DNA of 64,000 nucleotides from Ligustrum vulgare (GCA_963555705.1 OY743190.1:36128929-36192928); one strand, 5' to 3'. Positions 24,492 to 37,057 are shown, numbered from the stretch's first letter. Notes: generated by a model from the sequence alone, not told the origin. Numbers and translations are program-made.

Positions 24492-24634
24492 CGAGTTTGA
24501 CAATTAAAACACAATATCTTATTAGTAAATTCACAATAACGAGTTTGACAATTAAAACACAAGATCTTATTAGTAAAATAACAATAACGAGTTTGACAAT
24601 TAAAACACAAGATCTTATTAGTAAATTCACAACT
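24491..24634 (+). repeat. Tandem repeat, 48 bp x 3
   Basis: The unit starting ACGAGTTTGACAATTAAAAC begins at 24491, 24539 and 24587 with very few differences. It directly follows the microsatellite. Confidence 0.92.
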
Positions 24635-24639
24635 CACAT

Positions 24640-27541
24640 GTCGTCACCTAGCGCATTACTATCTGTCTCGCCGTCTAAAGATTCGCGTCAATTCCTTTTC
24701 ATTTCTAGTATTACCTGAAATATTAGATATGTCGTGGAATGAGCATATAATTGCCCAGTGAGTGGAGTATGGTGCACGTGTGTTATTGCACATAGACAGG
24801 TTAACCTCATATATTCAAGATTCATGTAAGTTTTACTTATTAAATCAATCAGGTTTATATTCTTGTCTCCTAGTCACGTTATATATTCAAGATAATGCTA
24901 ATATTCAAGATCAGACCTAGTTCAAGTCAAGTCAATCTAGACTATATGTATTTCGATCCAATCCAATCCAGTCAAGTCAATTCTATGTATTCAAATCAAT
25001 TCAAATTCACATATTCTAATCAAGTCAAATTTCATATAATTAAGATTAACGTAAATACATGTCTTACATTTTTAGATCAGTTAATTTCTATACTCAAGTC
25101 ATAAAATCAAGACAAGTCGAGGCAAGACAAGACAATACCAGTACAATATATTCAAGTTCAATGTAAAATATTCAAGTATCCAAGTCATGATATTCAAGAC
25201 TAATGTCAATAAATGTATTTTCAAGAAAATATGTCTTTTAATGGGGCCCATATTACAATCAACTATTATCCCAAGTGCGCACAAGTAGGGAATGTGACCC
25301 TGAGTTCAAGCGTGGAGTTTATTCCACGAGTTCTTTTACAAGCGTGGTTTCTATACCATGTGGGTTTCAAACTTGGAGTCGAGATCCTTGAAATTCATTA
25401 ACAAGAGTAACCACGTCGTGATTTAATTACTGAACTCCGTAGCACGTATATCAAGACAAGAGTCATAGGCGTATTAACACGCAAGATAGAGTATGACTGT
25501 AATGCAAGAAATTCCTTTCTATGTAATGCATAAGGAAAAGTATAAAAATATTTTTAGTGCAATGCATAATGAATACATATATGATGTAGCATTTAAGATC
25601 ACGTATAACTCAAGTCAAGACAAGACAAGTCAAGTCAAACAAGTTCATATAGACGAATTAATCTTACATATTAAAGATCAAGATAATATTCAAGTGGTTT
25701 CAAATTCATATAATCATGTACTATGTCTTTAAACAAGTAGATAACATATTATTATCTGTCAAGACCAGATTATCATCTTTATTAAGTCTAAGATCACATA
25801 AAAAGAATATAGATTCATTTAAATACAAAATAGTACTGATCAGTGTATTATGTATCGATACATACCCTAATGTATCGATACATAAAATGAGAACATAAAT
25901 TGTTTGAAGTATTCAATATATCGATACATGATGTCAAACTTTTACAAGTATGACATTGATATCAAGATAGTGATAATAACCTAGTTAATCATCTTCTTTA
26001 TGTTAAACAATTGGATGTTAAGATAATGTTAATAATGGTACTCATTATTAAATGGGGAATGCTTATAACAAGATTACATAAATACTTATAACAAAATGAT
26101 GATAATGTTATGATGATATTAATATTGGTCTTATAACGAAATTACAATAATGTCACGATAATATTAACAACATTATAACAATTGTATTAATTATTGAACT
26201 TATAATAAGATCATGATAATATTAACAATATCATATTAAATATGAAATTATAACGAGATCACGTAATCAAGTAAACAATTAAGATCACGCAATCAAGTAA
26301 ACAATTAAAAATATTCCACTTACCTCGATCCAGAATGGTCGGAAAGAAGTTCTTTACTTTGCAGATGTATTGACACATGTTGTTTGTCCTGATTTTTACT
26401 ATATATGTATCGATGCATACTTTAGAGGTATCGATACATGCCATGTATCAAAACTTGTAGAAATTTTAGCATTTCCGGACTTATTTTCTGGGTTTTCTTC
26501 AAGGCTTTTTCACTAGTTTTGAATCTGCAGAACTCTAGTTAAGGTACCAAGATCATGTTATTGTATTAACATGTCTTGATCCTAACAAAAGATCAAACAT
26601 GATCTTAAGTTAAAAAAATCCATAACATTGGAGGAATAAGGAACTCTAATTTCTCATGATTTTGGTGGGCTAATTTTGGTGTGAGAAACTAATGGAAACC
26701 GTTAGTTATCTATAGAATTAAGTGGTTGCACGGAATGGAAAAAACTATGGATATAGAAGAAGTTTTCTTTATTTTACATTTAAATATCAAATTGGCATCA
26801 TCTTTGAAGCAGGAGGTGGAACGTCCAAATCATGCAAGTAGGAGTTGGATTACCTATATGGAAAATGTATTTGTACAGGGGCCTGGATGTCAAGGCTCCT
26901 ATACAAGTAGAATTGTTCTACCTATACTGGGTGACTAATCAAATCTACGAAGGAGGTGGTGATATTATAGATGAACACGTCATGCTTTAGACTTGCAAAA
27001 ACTCAATTTCGTGCAGCCATGTTTGAGCTCGGGTTTGAGGTACCAAACGGAGATGAAATCTTATATTCTTAGTATCGTTTCAAAGTACTCACGAAGTACT
27101 TCAATCTACAATTTACTACACAAGAAACGGACAATCGAAGAGAAAGTTATGGCCTTCCAAAGTAAGTCACTTAAAATAGTTTTCGGGTTAACTGTTTTTA
27201 CTATCATAACTTTAAAAATTCACCGAGGGCTATCCGTTGGTCGGAATAACAAACCGTTTTCATATTCTCGAAGTTCACTACAAGGACTTATTCGTACATA
27301 TATGACAATTAATCAAATAAGGTTGAGAGTGCTAGAAAAAGGTTTGAGAAAATGGACACTTAAATACGTTTTTGACGTAACTTTTCTTTATTTAATATTT
27401 TCGTTTCTCTTTCGTTAAAACACGTTTCTCTTTATTTTCATTCCAAAATCATTACATAAATTCTAAAATACTATATTACGTCATAATGGATAATAAATGA
27501 CGTCAAAGTTTTTGGATCGTTTCATTTTACCTCAAACATAT
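24640..27541 (-). mobile_element. Probable LTR-derived sequence, minus orientation
   Basis: On the minus strand the right edge begins TGATATGTTTGAGG. About 370 bp later it has GGCCATAACTTTCTC and a neighbouring CGTTTGGTACC style segment, of the kind seen in chromovirus LTR U3 regions. The left part (24850-25730) is rich in CAAGTCAA and TCAAGAC words, and TGTATCGATACAT palindromes occur near 25852, 25871 and 26405. No gag or pol, no left boundary and no target duplication were found. The 141-codon ORF at 26993-27418 has no domain. The assignment is an inference. Confidence 0.3.
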
Positions 27542-27940
27542 CACTTTTTTTTTTTTTTTTTTATAGTCAAAAAAATTCTTACCAAATAGATATTTAGTTT
27601 TAAAAAAAAAAAAAAAATTACCTAAAGGATTGTTCGGCTACTACTTTGTGCAATGTAAATTGATTTGTTTGGGTTTTCTAAATAAAATATGTGGTTAAAA
27701 ATTTGGAGTAGAAAAGAGATTTAAAATGTGAAATTTTAATTTTGGTTTTAATTGGAGCTACCAATCAGAGGCTATAGCTCAATTCAACGGCTACCCTTTG
27801 ATTATAAATTGATTTATTTGTGTTATCTAAGTAAAAATATATGGTTAAAAAGTGTAGAATGAAAATGTATTTGATTAAAAAATAATTTGAGAAATTGTGT
27901 AAATTATAAATTGATTTATAATTCAATTTTAACTGTTAGC
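27542..27940. repeat. Homopolymer runs and MITE-like dispersed repeat
   Basis: Poly-T (27547-27562) and poly-A (27602-27617) runs are followed by AT-rich sequence sharing 'atatgtggttaaaaa', 'aattgatttatt' and 'tttctaaataaaatatgtgg' with 42190-42290 and the reverse complement of 44220-44350. No gene is seen. Confidence 0.5.
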
Positions 27941-28344
27941 CCAAAATCATATTTGTCAGCTTCCAATGTGACTCCTTTTTTAGTTAACTAACCCCAACAC
28001 CACCAACCTCAACCCCCACCCCCTTCCACCCTACCTCCAACCCCCCATTCCAGTCCTCTTTTATTTATTTCTTTTAGGTTTGACTATGATATATTTTAAG
28101 GGCAAGTTTCATCTAAGGCGCTATATAGTGATTGCATGAAGGATTAGTTATGATATAACTATCAACTAAGTAATTTTTGTCAATATTAAGAACGCTGATT
28201 ACAAAAATGTAAATCTAAATTAAAGTTCAATAGTTCAACTTAAACAAATAAAAATTTAATAATCGAATTGAAATTTCACTTAAAGTTCATAAGAAATTTA
28301 CAGTATATTATGTTACATAGTCTAATTGGTTCATTTGCATTGTT

Positions 28345-28975
28345 GTATACCGAGATGAGGTGTAAAGTAAATTCAATGGTCAGAGAGTCAATGGTCAAGA
28401 CACGACTCTAATCCAAGGAGATGGCCTCTAGTGTTTCAAGACGAACTCAATAAAATGGACAACAACTATAGCTTCATAAACAAATCGAGGTGACCTTCAT
28501 CATCGAGGTGATCATCACTACCGAGATGAGTTATAGCGCGAGGTGATCTTCGCAAGAGGTGATTTCGCATAACCGAGGTGATGATGAACGAGCCAACCTA
28601 GATTTCTTAAAATGAGGTGAAGACAGAGGCTCTGTAGAATGGTCAAATCAATCGCATTATATGTCAGTATTCATCATTATCTGTAAATGTATCAGTGTTA
28701 TCATTTGATATTAGTGTGTCAGAAATGTTATTCACCATTATCAAACACACCCTGCAGACGTGATGTATTGTAATAATTATGTCCAACCTCCTTAACTACT
28801 ATAAATAAGAGGAATAAATGTTCATTTATGGGCAATTAATACAAGAAAACTCTCTCAGCTTTCGTCATTTGAATATTGTATTTCGACATGTTCATCAGAT
28901 CAGCACCGAACTAGACGTGAGTTTATTTCGCTATTGATCTGATTAGTGGTTTATTTCATATTTCTACAATTTGTT
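28345..28975 (+). mobile_element. Inserted LTR-like sequence in host copy 2
   Basis: This block is absent from copy 3 at the corresponding place (about 45170). It begins TGTTGTATACCGAGATGAGG and ends near TTTCTACA. It has a TATA box CTATAAATA at 28799-28807 followed by a leader with CTCTCTCAGC. It contains repeated 'cgaggtga' words that also occur at 62735-62975. An ATTTG pentamer lies near both ends, but the boundaries do not close as a clean TG...CA plus TSD. Solo LTR is the best reading. Confidence 0.45.
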
Positions 28976-29682
28976 TCCTTTAAGTTTTTATTATTGAGGG
29001 AAGACCTGAATACTTAACCAAATAATCACAATGCCAAATTGTTTTCAAATAAGAAGTCAAAGACAATACATCTTTATTTGTTGACTAACTTGGTGACAAA
29101 AAGTGATGTTAACATGCATCATCATATCTTGGAGGGGAAAAAATGTGGAGTACTGTAGACTTTTGAGAATGTTGACTTTTGAGAATGTTAATATACAAAA
29201 TTTCAACAATTTGTTGTGGTTACGAGCAGTATTTGATATTTGGTCAATGGTTGTCTTTGAAAACTAGATTTTTCATCCAACAAATTTAGGACAACGAAAT
29301 AAATATGCAAAATTCAAAGCAATAGTTGATAAGTTTTAATAAAAAGGATTATACTTTTGCACGTTTCATGAAAATGTCCTATAAACAAAATTAAAAAGAA
29401 TAATATATGTATGATATTCAAAGTAATAATTGATAGGTTGTAATTGTTTTTTTTTTCTTTCTTAATATAGTCAATTCTTTTTATTTAGAATTTTAAATAT
29501 GTTAAAATATTCAGTAATTCTAGGAAACATTATTTTTGGACATTTTTAGAGAACATTATAATGTGTTATTATTTTCATCAATCAATTAATGTATGTCACA
29601 TCTTAATATTCCCTAAAAATATTCATAATTAATGTCTCTCGAGAATTATTGTAAAATATTTTTAAGAAACTCTCTAAATTAA

Positions 29683-29687
<5 letters not shown>

Positions 29688-29738
<51 letters not shown>
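29688..29738. repeat. (TA)n microsatellite
   Basis: A pure TA dinucleotide run of about 50 bp. Confidence 0.97.
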
Positions 29739-29739
<1 letters not shown>

Positions 29740-30175
29740 TATTTGGATTAGGAGAAATTAATAAGACGTAAAATGGAGATTTAAAGTAGAGAGCATTATT
29801 GAAGTGTATGGTATTATTTGTTATGTATAAGATGTTTTTTAGAAATAGAGAGTATCTTCATTATTTATAATTCAAATAAATTAGACCCAAGGTTTTAATA
29901 AGTAATATTAAATAAATAGTTGAGTTTGTAATCTCAATCGGTGGGAACAAGAAAATCAGTAGATTCTAGTAAACAAACTGGTGCCAATGATTTTGAATTA
30001 AAAGCACGACAAAGTTGAGTGAGAAAATAAAAACATTTCACTTAATTTATATGAAAACTTTAAAAAAATGTTGTGATTCGTTGATTCTCCGTTCATTAAT
30101 AAATATAGTGATAAATAAATATGAAAATAATACAAAAGTTTAGAAATTGGAATTAATTATTTTAAAAACAAAACA

Positions 30176-30310
30176 CTGTGTTCTTTGATGTAATCATGCA
30201 CTTCTTTAACATGTTTGAAGAAGGCACCCATTTTGGTTGGCAATTTCATGATGGGAATTAAACATGGATTTCCTCTTCTTTAATCCATAGAATTTTTTTA
30301 TGTTTAAGAT
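30176..30310 (-). pseudogene. Possible exon relic, unknown
   Basis: On the minus strand a frame of about 40 codons between stops reads with coding-like content (for example LPTKMGAFFKHVKEVHDYI). It lies just beyond the end of the region shared with copy 3. There is no recognisable domain, start codon or clear splice site. A second frame is also open for 28 codons, so chance is a real alternative. Confidence 0.2.
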
Positions 30311-30920
30311 AAGAAATAATTGAGCAAACGAAAAAATAAAACAAAAACAAAAACAATACAAAATTTACGAACCTTCAAAGCTTTTTCACTATATAATAAA
30401 TTGTTACAATTATACATAATTTTATTCACCAAATTTTCAAGTATTGTAGGAAAAATATCAAGTTTTACCATATCTACAAATTTTCACTTCTTTGTATAAC
30501 TCACAAAAAAATTAAAAAAAATCAAAATCAAAATGCTAGATTACTATTTTTCCTGACAAAGCTTGCTAGTCAATGTACAACAACAAAAAGAGATGCGTGT
30601 ACATATAAGAAATACAATTCGAATTTCAAATCATCTGGTAGACATCAATTCGCATGGAGAAATCTTTCCTTGGTCTTTTGTCCAATAGGTAACTAACTAC
30701 TACTTATTCTTCCACACTGGGACACCTGCTCAAGAAGTTCATATAACAATTAAAGTTCATATAACAACAATTAATCACCTCAAGACCTCATACTGGGATA
30801 CGCAATATAGAAATGAATCATACCAATAATTGATTACCTCAATCCACACTATTTGTTTACACCCCATAAACACCTCAGGTGTCCTATCTCTGGAGTGCTT
30901 ACCGAACGTCAACACTATTC
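30311..30920. other. AT-rich intergenic DNA, nothing recognised
   Basis: No ORF, domain or repeat of note, apart from a short internal repetition of 'gttcatataacaa' near 30740-30765. It is the left flank of the copia insertion. Confidence 0.6.
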
Positions 30921-30925
30921 ATTAA

Positions 30926-31568
30926 TGTTGGGCAATTGATCTATTACAATTGATTGGACCGGAATTTTTGAGCCCATTGAATCAGTCAGGAGTGCAGCCC
31001 ATTATATTACCCAACTTAAGCCCAATGCTGTGACCCGGATGCTTAAGCCCAATGTTGTGACCCAGATTATGATCCATTTTATTATCACCGCCTCACCTAA
31101 GCCGTTAGATCTTATGGCTTCATCCTGGCCGTCCATTTGTAAATAAAAGAAAAGGAGACGCTCTGTATACTCAGATTTTCAACCCAGACGCCTCTTTTCT
31201 GATACAAACCCTAACTCTCTCTCACATTAGGCGATTTCAATCGCATCCATCTTCACTCTGTGATTTCTTCTGATTTCTTCCATGAAACTTATAGATCTTG
31301 ATTGTATATTCTTAGTGGTACTGTCAGATACTGATTTTGTAACAATCAGTATACAATTTGTGAGTTTCGTCAGAGTATTCTGAAACTCAGTTTGATTCTT
31401 TGTGGTTTTATGTTCGAGTTCTTTGTTTCTGGAAGTTTTCATGTATATTTCTGGGTTTTGATTTCTGGATTTGTAACTTTGCGGTTTTTGAATAAAGAGT
31501 TTGTTTCTTTGTGGTTACTGCTTGATCTTGTTCTTTGTGGTTTTGATTCTAAGCCTTAAATCCTTTCA
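30926..31568 (+). repeat. 5' LTR of the copia element
   Basis: 643 bp, starting TGTTGGGCAATTG and ending AAATCCTTTCA. It is about 97.7% identical by eye to 38443-39086. The repeated 'ttctttgtggtt' phrase occurs several times in the 3' half. Confidence 0.96.
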
Positions 31569-31569
31569 G

Positions 31570-31581
31570 TGGTATCAGAGC
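31570..31581 (+). other. Primer-binding site, initiator tRNA-Met
   Basis: TGGTATCAGAGC lies one base inside the 5' LTR, the standard copia PBS. Confidence 0.95.
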
Positions 31582-32591
31582 CTTAGGGTTCTTTGAATAC
31601 GCTGTGGTTTAGACTCAAATCTTTTGGATCCAGATCTATTTTTGTTGGATCTAGGGTTTTCTGGAAGTTGTTGAGTTTTTGTAAAAACAATTTAGGGTTT
31701 CTGGTTCTTGTGTTAAACTTTGAAGAAAATACTTTTCGTGAGTTTGTTTAAATTTTTCTGTAAATCGTCTTTTGTGGTTTTCTGAAAATATTTTTGAGAA
31801 AAATTTTCAGATTTAAAATTCTTGAAGTTTTTGTATAAATTTTTGATACTCTGACTTCGTGGATATTTTTTGTTGAAACCTATTTTCAAAATTAGGGTTT
31901 CTGTAATTTTTGGGTTTCTGGATCCCTGTATCTGAGTCCACGTTTTTAGGATTCTGAAACTCGATATATTTTTCTTTAAAAATATACTAAAGGAAAGAAT
32001 CCTACATTGTTACTTAGTGGTTGTTCTTTGTGGTGATTATAATCTGTTGTGCCGATTCTTGGAGGCCCTTGAACTTGCTGATTTTTTGCTCTTTGTGGAA
32101 GCTGCTATAGCTTAATACAATTCTGCAATCAGGTGATATTATTCAATTACTGCAATCTTATACTGTAAATATGTCTTTCAAATTTCATGTTCTCTCCCAA
32201 ATCTCTCCGTTGAAGCCTATAACTAGGACCCCTAGCTTACCTTTGTCCAGGATTTCATTGAGAATCCGGGAATCTGAGGGAGTGTGGGAATATCCAGTAT
32301 AGGTTGAGGGATATACTGGAAGGACGGTTTTTTTATTATCAGTATACTGCTGTGAACATTTTCTTGATTGAGTAATTAGACTGTTGAATTGTGATCACCT
32401 TGATTACTTTGTTTGCTGAAAACTGTGTTCTGTATATAAGCAAACTTTCTAGAATATAAATTCTTGACTGTGTGACATTGTCTTACTTTGTGATTGTGAC
32501 CTGCATTATTGTTTACTGCCTGACTATTTGTTCTTTGAACTACTAAAGCTCAATAACTTGAAATATTTTCTAAATCTTGGTCATTATTTCA
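31582..32591 (+). other. Copia untranslated leader
   Basis: About 1 kb separates the PBS and the gag ATG. It is T-rich and has no credible ORF. The phrase 'ctttgtggt' recurs several times, as in the LTR. Confidence 0.75.
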
Positions 32592-33097
32592 ATGGCTACT
32601 GTTAAGGTAGATGTTGAAATATAGAATGGCAAAGGGGATTTCAACCTCTGGAGTCAAAAATTGCGAGCTTTACTATTTCAAATGAAATGTGCTAAGGCAA
32701 TTGATAAATCTTGGCCCCTTGATACCCCTCAGAACAAACAACTTGAAATGGATGAAACTGCATGGAGCACTTTATTTTTACACTTATCTGATAATGTTAT
32801 TAGACAAGTAGGCAAGACTAAAACTACATCAGAATTATGGGATAGGTTGGAAGAACTCTATGATACTGTGTCTTTGCCTGATAAGTGTTTTCTTTGGAAG
32901 CAATATTTCTCTTTTAAATTTGATCCATCTAAGGATGTAGAAGAGAACATGAGTAGGTTTACTAAGATCACACAAAGTCTATTAAATTGTGATGAAAAAC
33001 TTACTGATGAACAAAAAGTTGTTTGTTTATTGAATGATATAGGGGATAAGTTTAAAGATTTGAGGAATGCTTTAGAATATGGGGGGCAGAAGTTGAC
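32592..33097 (+). pseudogene. gag: Copia gag, N-terminal part
   Basis: The start is ATG at 32592-32594 (MATVKVDVEI), followed by a premature TAG at 32622-32624 and then NGKGDFNLWSQKLRALLFQM, the usual copia Gag N-terminus. The capsid-like region continues (TKTTSELWDRLEELYDTVSL, then FLWKQYFSFK) until the nested LTR begins at 33098. The frame resumes exactly in phase at 34706 if the nested LTR and one copy of its TTGAC duplication are ignored. This shows that gag was still contiguous when the LTR arrived. Confidence 0.9.
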
Positions 33098-34705
33098 TGT
33101 TCGCTCAAAATAGTGTACCGCAAGCGCACGGGTCGCGTACAAGTAATAAAGTGGACTTTTTGAGTCCGGATAGTCGATCCTACGAGGAATGTTTACTCTA
33201 GATTATATAACTTTAATTAATTTAATTCTAACAACAAAGAGAAACACACAATTAAAAGATGGATTTTTATAAATTCTAAATTAAAGAAACTAATTTTAAA
33301 CCAAATTAAAATAAGAAAAATGAAAGATAAAATAGTTGGGATTCATGATTTCACTTAACTCTCGCTTAAGTAATTTCTCAACACATGCAAATTAATAAAT
33401 TACTCATTTACAATGTTAGACCCGATTTTCCAAGCTTAGCTAATTACCTCTCACGAGTGAAATCAACCCTAATCAATTGGTCTAACCTACTATATCTCTA
33501 TGTCGATTAAGGCCCAATCAATTGCATTAACTCTTTGTGAAAATAGCTCAATGGATCATCTAGGGTTTAAGGTATATCTCTATCTTTAACAAGAACCTAG
33601 AGCATTTGTTATTTGATCTAAAATGCATAATATCTCTCGATTATCATACACTTCACAAAACATATATTTGGTGATCAATCAAACACATGGAATAATCTCA
33701 ACAACAAACACACATGAAATAAGCTCAACATTAATAAACAAACATTAAAATTACTTAAACTAAGTTAAGCTACATCAATCATCCCAACATAAAATAACTA
33801 GCCCATTATATAAATATTGTACAAAAGTTGAGGTTTACAAAAATACATCACAAAATATAGAAATCAAAGATTAAAAATACAAGATAATGAAATAAATCAC
33901 TTCCCTTGATTTTTGCCCTAAAATTCTTTGAACTTTGTTTTGAATCTTCACCTCACTTCTTGCTTCCTTGCTTCAATGGTGACTAGCAACATGTAAACAA
34001 AACTAACTACAACTAAATTACAAACTAAATCAAAAACAAAGAAAAGAAAAAGAAAAGAAAAGAAAAGAAAAAGAGAGAAAAAGGGAAGGGGGCTAGGATT
34101 TGGTGGTTGAATAATGTTCAAGAATTTTGAAACCCTACTCAAAAATGCCCAAAAATACCTCTTTTCGCGTAGATCCGCGAGAAATAGCATATGGACCGAA
34201 CCGGGTCGCACCGGGTCGGCCCAGATTTTTGCTCCAAATTTTGACACGCGATCGCGTGGCTGACTTGAAAACTCTCGGGTTGGAATATATGCTTGATTCG
34301 CGATCGCTATTTGATATTAACCACGCGATCGCGTGGTTAGCCGGCAGCCCCATCCTTCCATGATTTGCAATTGGGTCCTCCAGCTTCTAGTCTTCTTCAA
34401 TTTAGTCCTCAAATTTGACTTTTATCACAAATATGCCCTTGAAATATTTGCATCTTTAGTCCTCCAACTTTCTGGGATGTTGCAATTAAGTCCCCGAACT
34501 TTTGATTTCTTTCAATTAGGTCCTTGGACATCAAATTTGCTCCTCTTTTAGCTTGATTGCACTCCAATCTTGTCTATTTGCTTTCCAATTGAGGTTGTAC
34601 CTAATTGTACAAGATAAACACAATATATAAGTAGATATTTTCCCAATTTGTCAATTACATTGTCTATTTAAAAGCACAATAAGTGTGTAAAATGCACACT
34701 TATCA
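33098..34705 (-). mobile_element. Athila-type solo LTR inside copia gag (TSD TTGAC)
   Basis: A 1608-bp solo LTR. In minus sense it starts TGATAAGTGTGCATTTTACAC and ends GAGCGAACA. It is flanked by TTGAC at 33093-33097 and 34706-34710. It shares the terminal hairpin and the 'accgcaag.g.acgg' and 'gagtccg.ata.tcg' blocks with the Athila-type LTRs at 4717 and 19161 but is clearly diverged. It carries a perfect 16-bp palindrome at 34321-34336 and a related one at 34245-34260. Removing it restores the gag frame. Confidence 0.93.
34321..34336. repeat. 16-bp perfect palindrome CCACGCGATCGCGTGG
   Basis: A perfect inverted repeat within the solo LTR. A near copy (ACACGCGATCGCGTGG) is at 34245-34260, and a half-related TTCGCGATCGC is near 34297. 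Confidence 0.9.
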
Positions 34706-37057
34706 TTGACCACTGAAATAGTTCATACATCCCTTAAAAATAAAGAGTTAGAATTTAAACATAATCCTAAGGAAGCCTATAATGTAATAGGTACCTCTAG
34801 GAACAAGAACTCTTCTAGGCTGAATAAGGCTGGAACAAATTTCAATAAAAATTGGAATAATTCTAGCAATAATAGGGATTGGAATAACAAGTCTGTAAAA
34901 GAGAATTTTCAAAATAAGGGCAACTTCAATAAGCCTAGAGTCAGTAACTTTAGGAGTCAGTCTGGTTTCAAAAATCAAGATAATAATGCTAAAAATTATA
35001 ATAATTTCAGAAACCAGAACAATTTTAGATCTCAGGATAATAATGCTGGTACTTCTAATATAGATAAAGCACCTAGAATTTGCTTTTATTGTGGCCAACC
35101 TGGACATCATATTAAATATTGCTTTAAAAGGAAAAATGAACAGGGAATCAGTAATCAGACTGAGGCTGCAGTGCAAGATAATAATAATAATGGGGTGGTT
35201 TATGTCACTACTGAGTCAGATAACAAAAATGAATGGATTTTAGATTCTGGTTGCACTTTTCACATGTGTCCTGAAAAGGATATGTTTGCTGATTTCAGTA
35301 ATGATTGTTTTGGTTCTGTGAAACTAGGCAATAATATTTCTTGTGATGTGAAAGGTATTGGAAAAGTTTTGTTACATCTTAAAAATAACAAAACTCTTAT
35401 TTTGAATAAAACCAGATATGTTCCTGATTTGAAAAGGAACTTGATTTCACTTGGAGTTTTAGATTCTGAATCATTTGAGATCAGAATGCAAAATGGTTTT
35501 TTTAGTATTTTTAAAAATAAATGCTTGATTATGAGTACTCCCAAAATTAATGGGATCTATATGTTGAATGTCTTGCCTGTTTATGCTAAGTCTTTTAATG
35601 CTGTGTCTGATTTGAATAAAACTGAGTTATGGCATAAAAGATTAGGACACCTAGGTCAAAAAGGACTTAAGCTGCTTGAGACCAAAGGTGTATTTGGTAA
35701 TGATGTGTTGCATAAACTTGACTTCTGTGAAAAATGTGTATTAGGCAAACAGAAAAGAAGTTCATTTGTTAAAGGTATTCATAAATCTTCTGATGTGCTT
35801 GAATATGTGCATGCTGATTTGTGGGGTCCTGCTCCTGTGGGTTCAGTTTCAGGTTTCAGATATTTTCTTCTTATTGTAGATGATTTTTCTAGGAAAACCT
35901 GGGTGCATTTGTTAAAAACTAAGGATGCCACTGTGTCTGTTTTCAAAAATTGGATCACCTTAGTTCAAAATTTGAAAGGAAAAAGAGTCAAAACTATTAG
36001 AACTGATAATGGTTTAGAATTTTGTAATCAAGAGTTTGATTCTTTTTGTAACACCTTAGGTATTCTTAGCCATAGGACTGTTGCTTACAGTTCACAACAA
36101 AATGGGGTTGCTGAAAGAATGAATAGGACACTTCTTGAAAGAACTAGGTGTCTCCTACTTGATTCAAATTTGCCTAAAATTTTTTGGGGTGAAGCAATCA
36201 AAACTGCATCCTATTTAATAAATATTTCTCCCTCCAGTGTTATTGATTTTAAGATTCCAGATCAAATCTGGAATAATTATCTTCCTGACTTTTCAAAATT
36301 AAAAGTTTTTGGTTGTGCTGCCTACTCACACCATTCTGAAACTAAACTTGACTCCAGATCTTTAAAATGTGTTTTTCTTGGTTATGGAGAAGGAGTCAAG
36401 GGCTATAGGTTATGGGTCAGGGATCAAGGAGGTTACAAGGTCATTTTGAGTAGGTCTGTGGTCTTTAATGAAAATGATTTTCCTTGCAAAAATGAAAAAT
36501 TGTCTGATCCTGTTAAAGAAAAAGATTTTATTACATCTGAGCTGAGTGCAGACCATTTAGGTGATGAAAATGGCCTGCCCAATACTCAGTTTCAGGTGGA
36601 GCAACCCCCACAGTCTCCAAATGTCATTCCTGAACCTGAACATGAACCTGCAGGCACTAAACCACAACTTGATGATATTCCTGAAGTTCAAACTAATCTT
36701 GAAAATTATCAATTGGCTAGGGATAGACCTAGAAGAGATATTAGACCTCCTCCTAGGTTTGAGGATCCTGATTTTGTATCTGCTTTTACATATTCTGATC
36801 CTATTTTACTTGAACCTCAATCCTTTGAAGAAGCTGTGTCTTCTAAGGATTCCAAACTATGGTTTGTAGCAATGCAAGATGAAATGGACTCACTTTTAAA
36901 GGATGGTACCTTGATTTTAGTCAATAGACCTGTAAATAAAAGGATAATTGACTGCAAATGGATTTTTAAACTGAAAGAAAGTGAATCTAAAGATATGAAA
37001 CCTAGGTACAAGGCTAGGCTTGTAGCAAAGGGTTTTTCTCAAAAAGGAGGGAATTGA
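34706..37057 (+). pseudogene. gag-pol: Copia gag C-terminus, protease, integrase, start of RT
   Basis: This is a 783-codon open frame continuing gag (TTEIVHTSLKNKELE). Domains in order: an Asn-rich linker; a zinc knuckle C-x2-C-x4-H-x4-C near 35083-35124; aspartic protease WILDSGCTFHMC near 35240; a GAG-pre-integrase segment with ELWHKRLGHLG and FCEKCVLGKQKR (35625-35760); the integrase core with the D-D-E residues in HADLWGPAP (about 35815), RTDNGLEFC (about 36003) and QQNGVAERMNRT (about 36105); a C-terminal part with GCAAYSHH; and the start of RT (WIFKLKESESKDMKPRYKAR). The frame ends at 37057 because of one extra base near 37047. Beyond that point the +1 frame continues the RT. Confidence 0.94.

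Larger units (their letters stand above)
27945..30175 (+). other. Host intergenic repeat, copy 2
   Basis: The region is colinear with copy 3. 27950-28010 matches 44390-44430, 28105-28330 matches 44950-45170, 29105-29440 matches 45175-45530, 29755-29985 matches parts of 45655-45690, 47120-47158 and 47990-48160, and 29985-30175 matches 56175-56370. Divergence looks like roughly 8-15%. No coding sequence was recognised. Copy 2 carries its own insertion at about 28345-28975 and a (TA)n run. Confidence 0.8.

Noticed and set aside
24397..24718. Overlapping ORFs on both strands around the AAC/AAT run and the 48-bp repeats
   Set aside because: They consist of microsatellite homopolymers and the 48-bp repeat unit.
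26993..27418. 141-codon ORF
   Set aside because: No recognised domain, lies in LTR-like sequence whose other strand shows U3-type motifs, and has no supporting promoter or splice signal.
33098..33115. Gag C-terminal residues VRSK before a stop
   Set aside because: These codons belong to the inserted solo LTR. The native gag frame continues at 34706.
34127..34551. ORFs inside the Athila-type solo LTR
   Set aside because: They overlap on both strands in LTR sequence with palindromes and lack domains.
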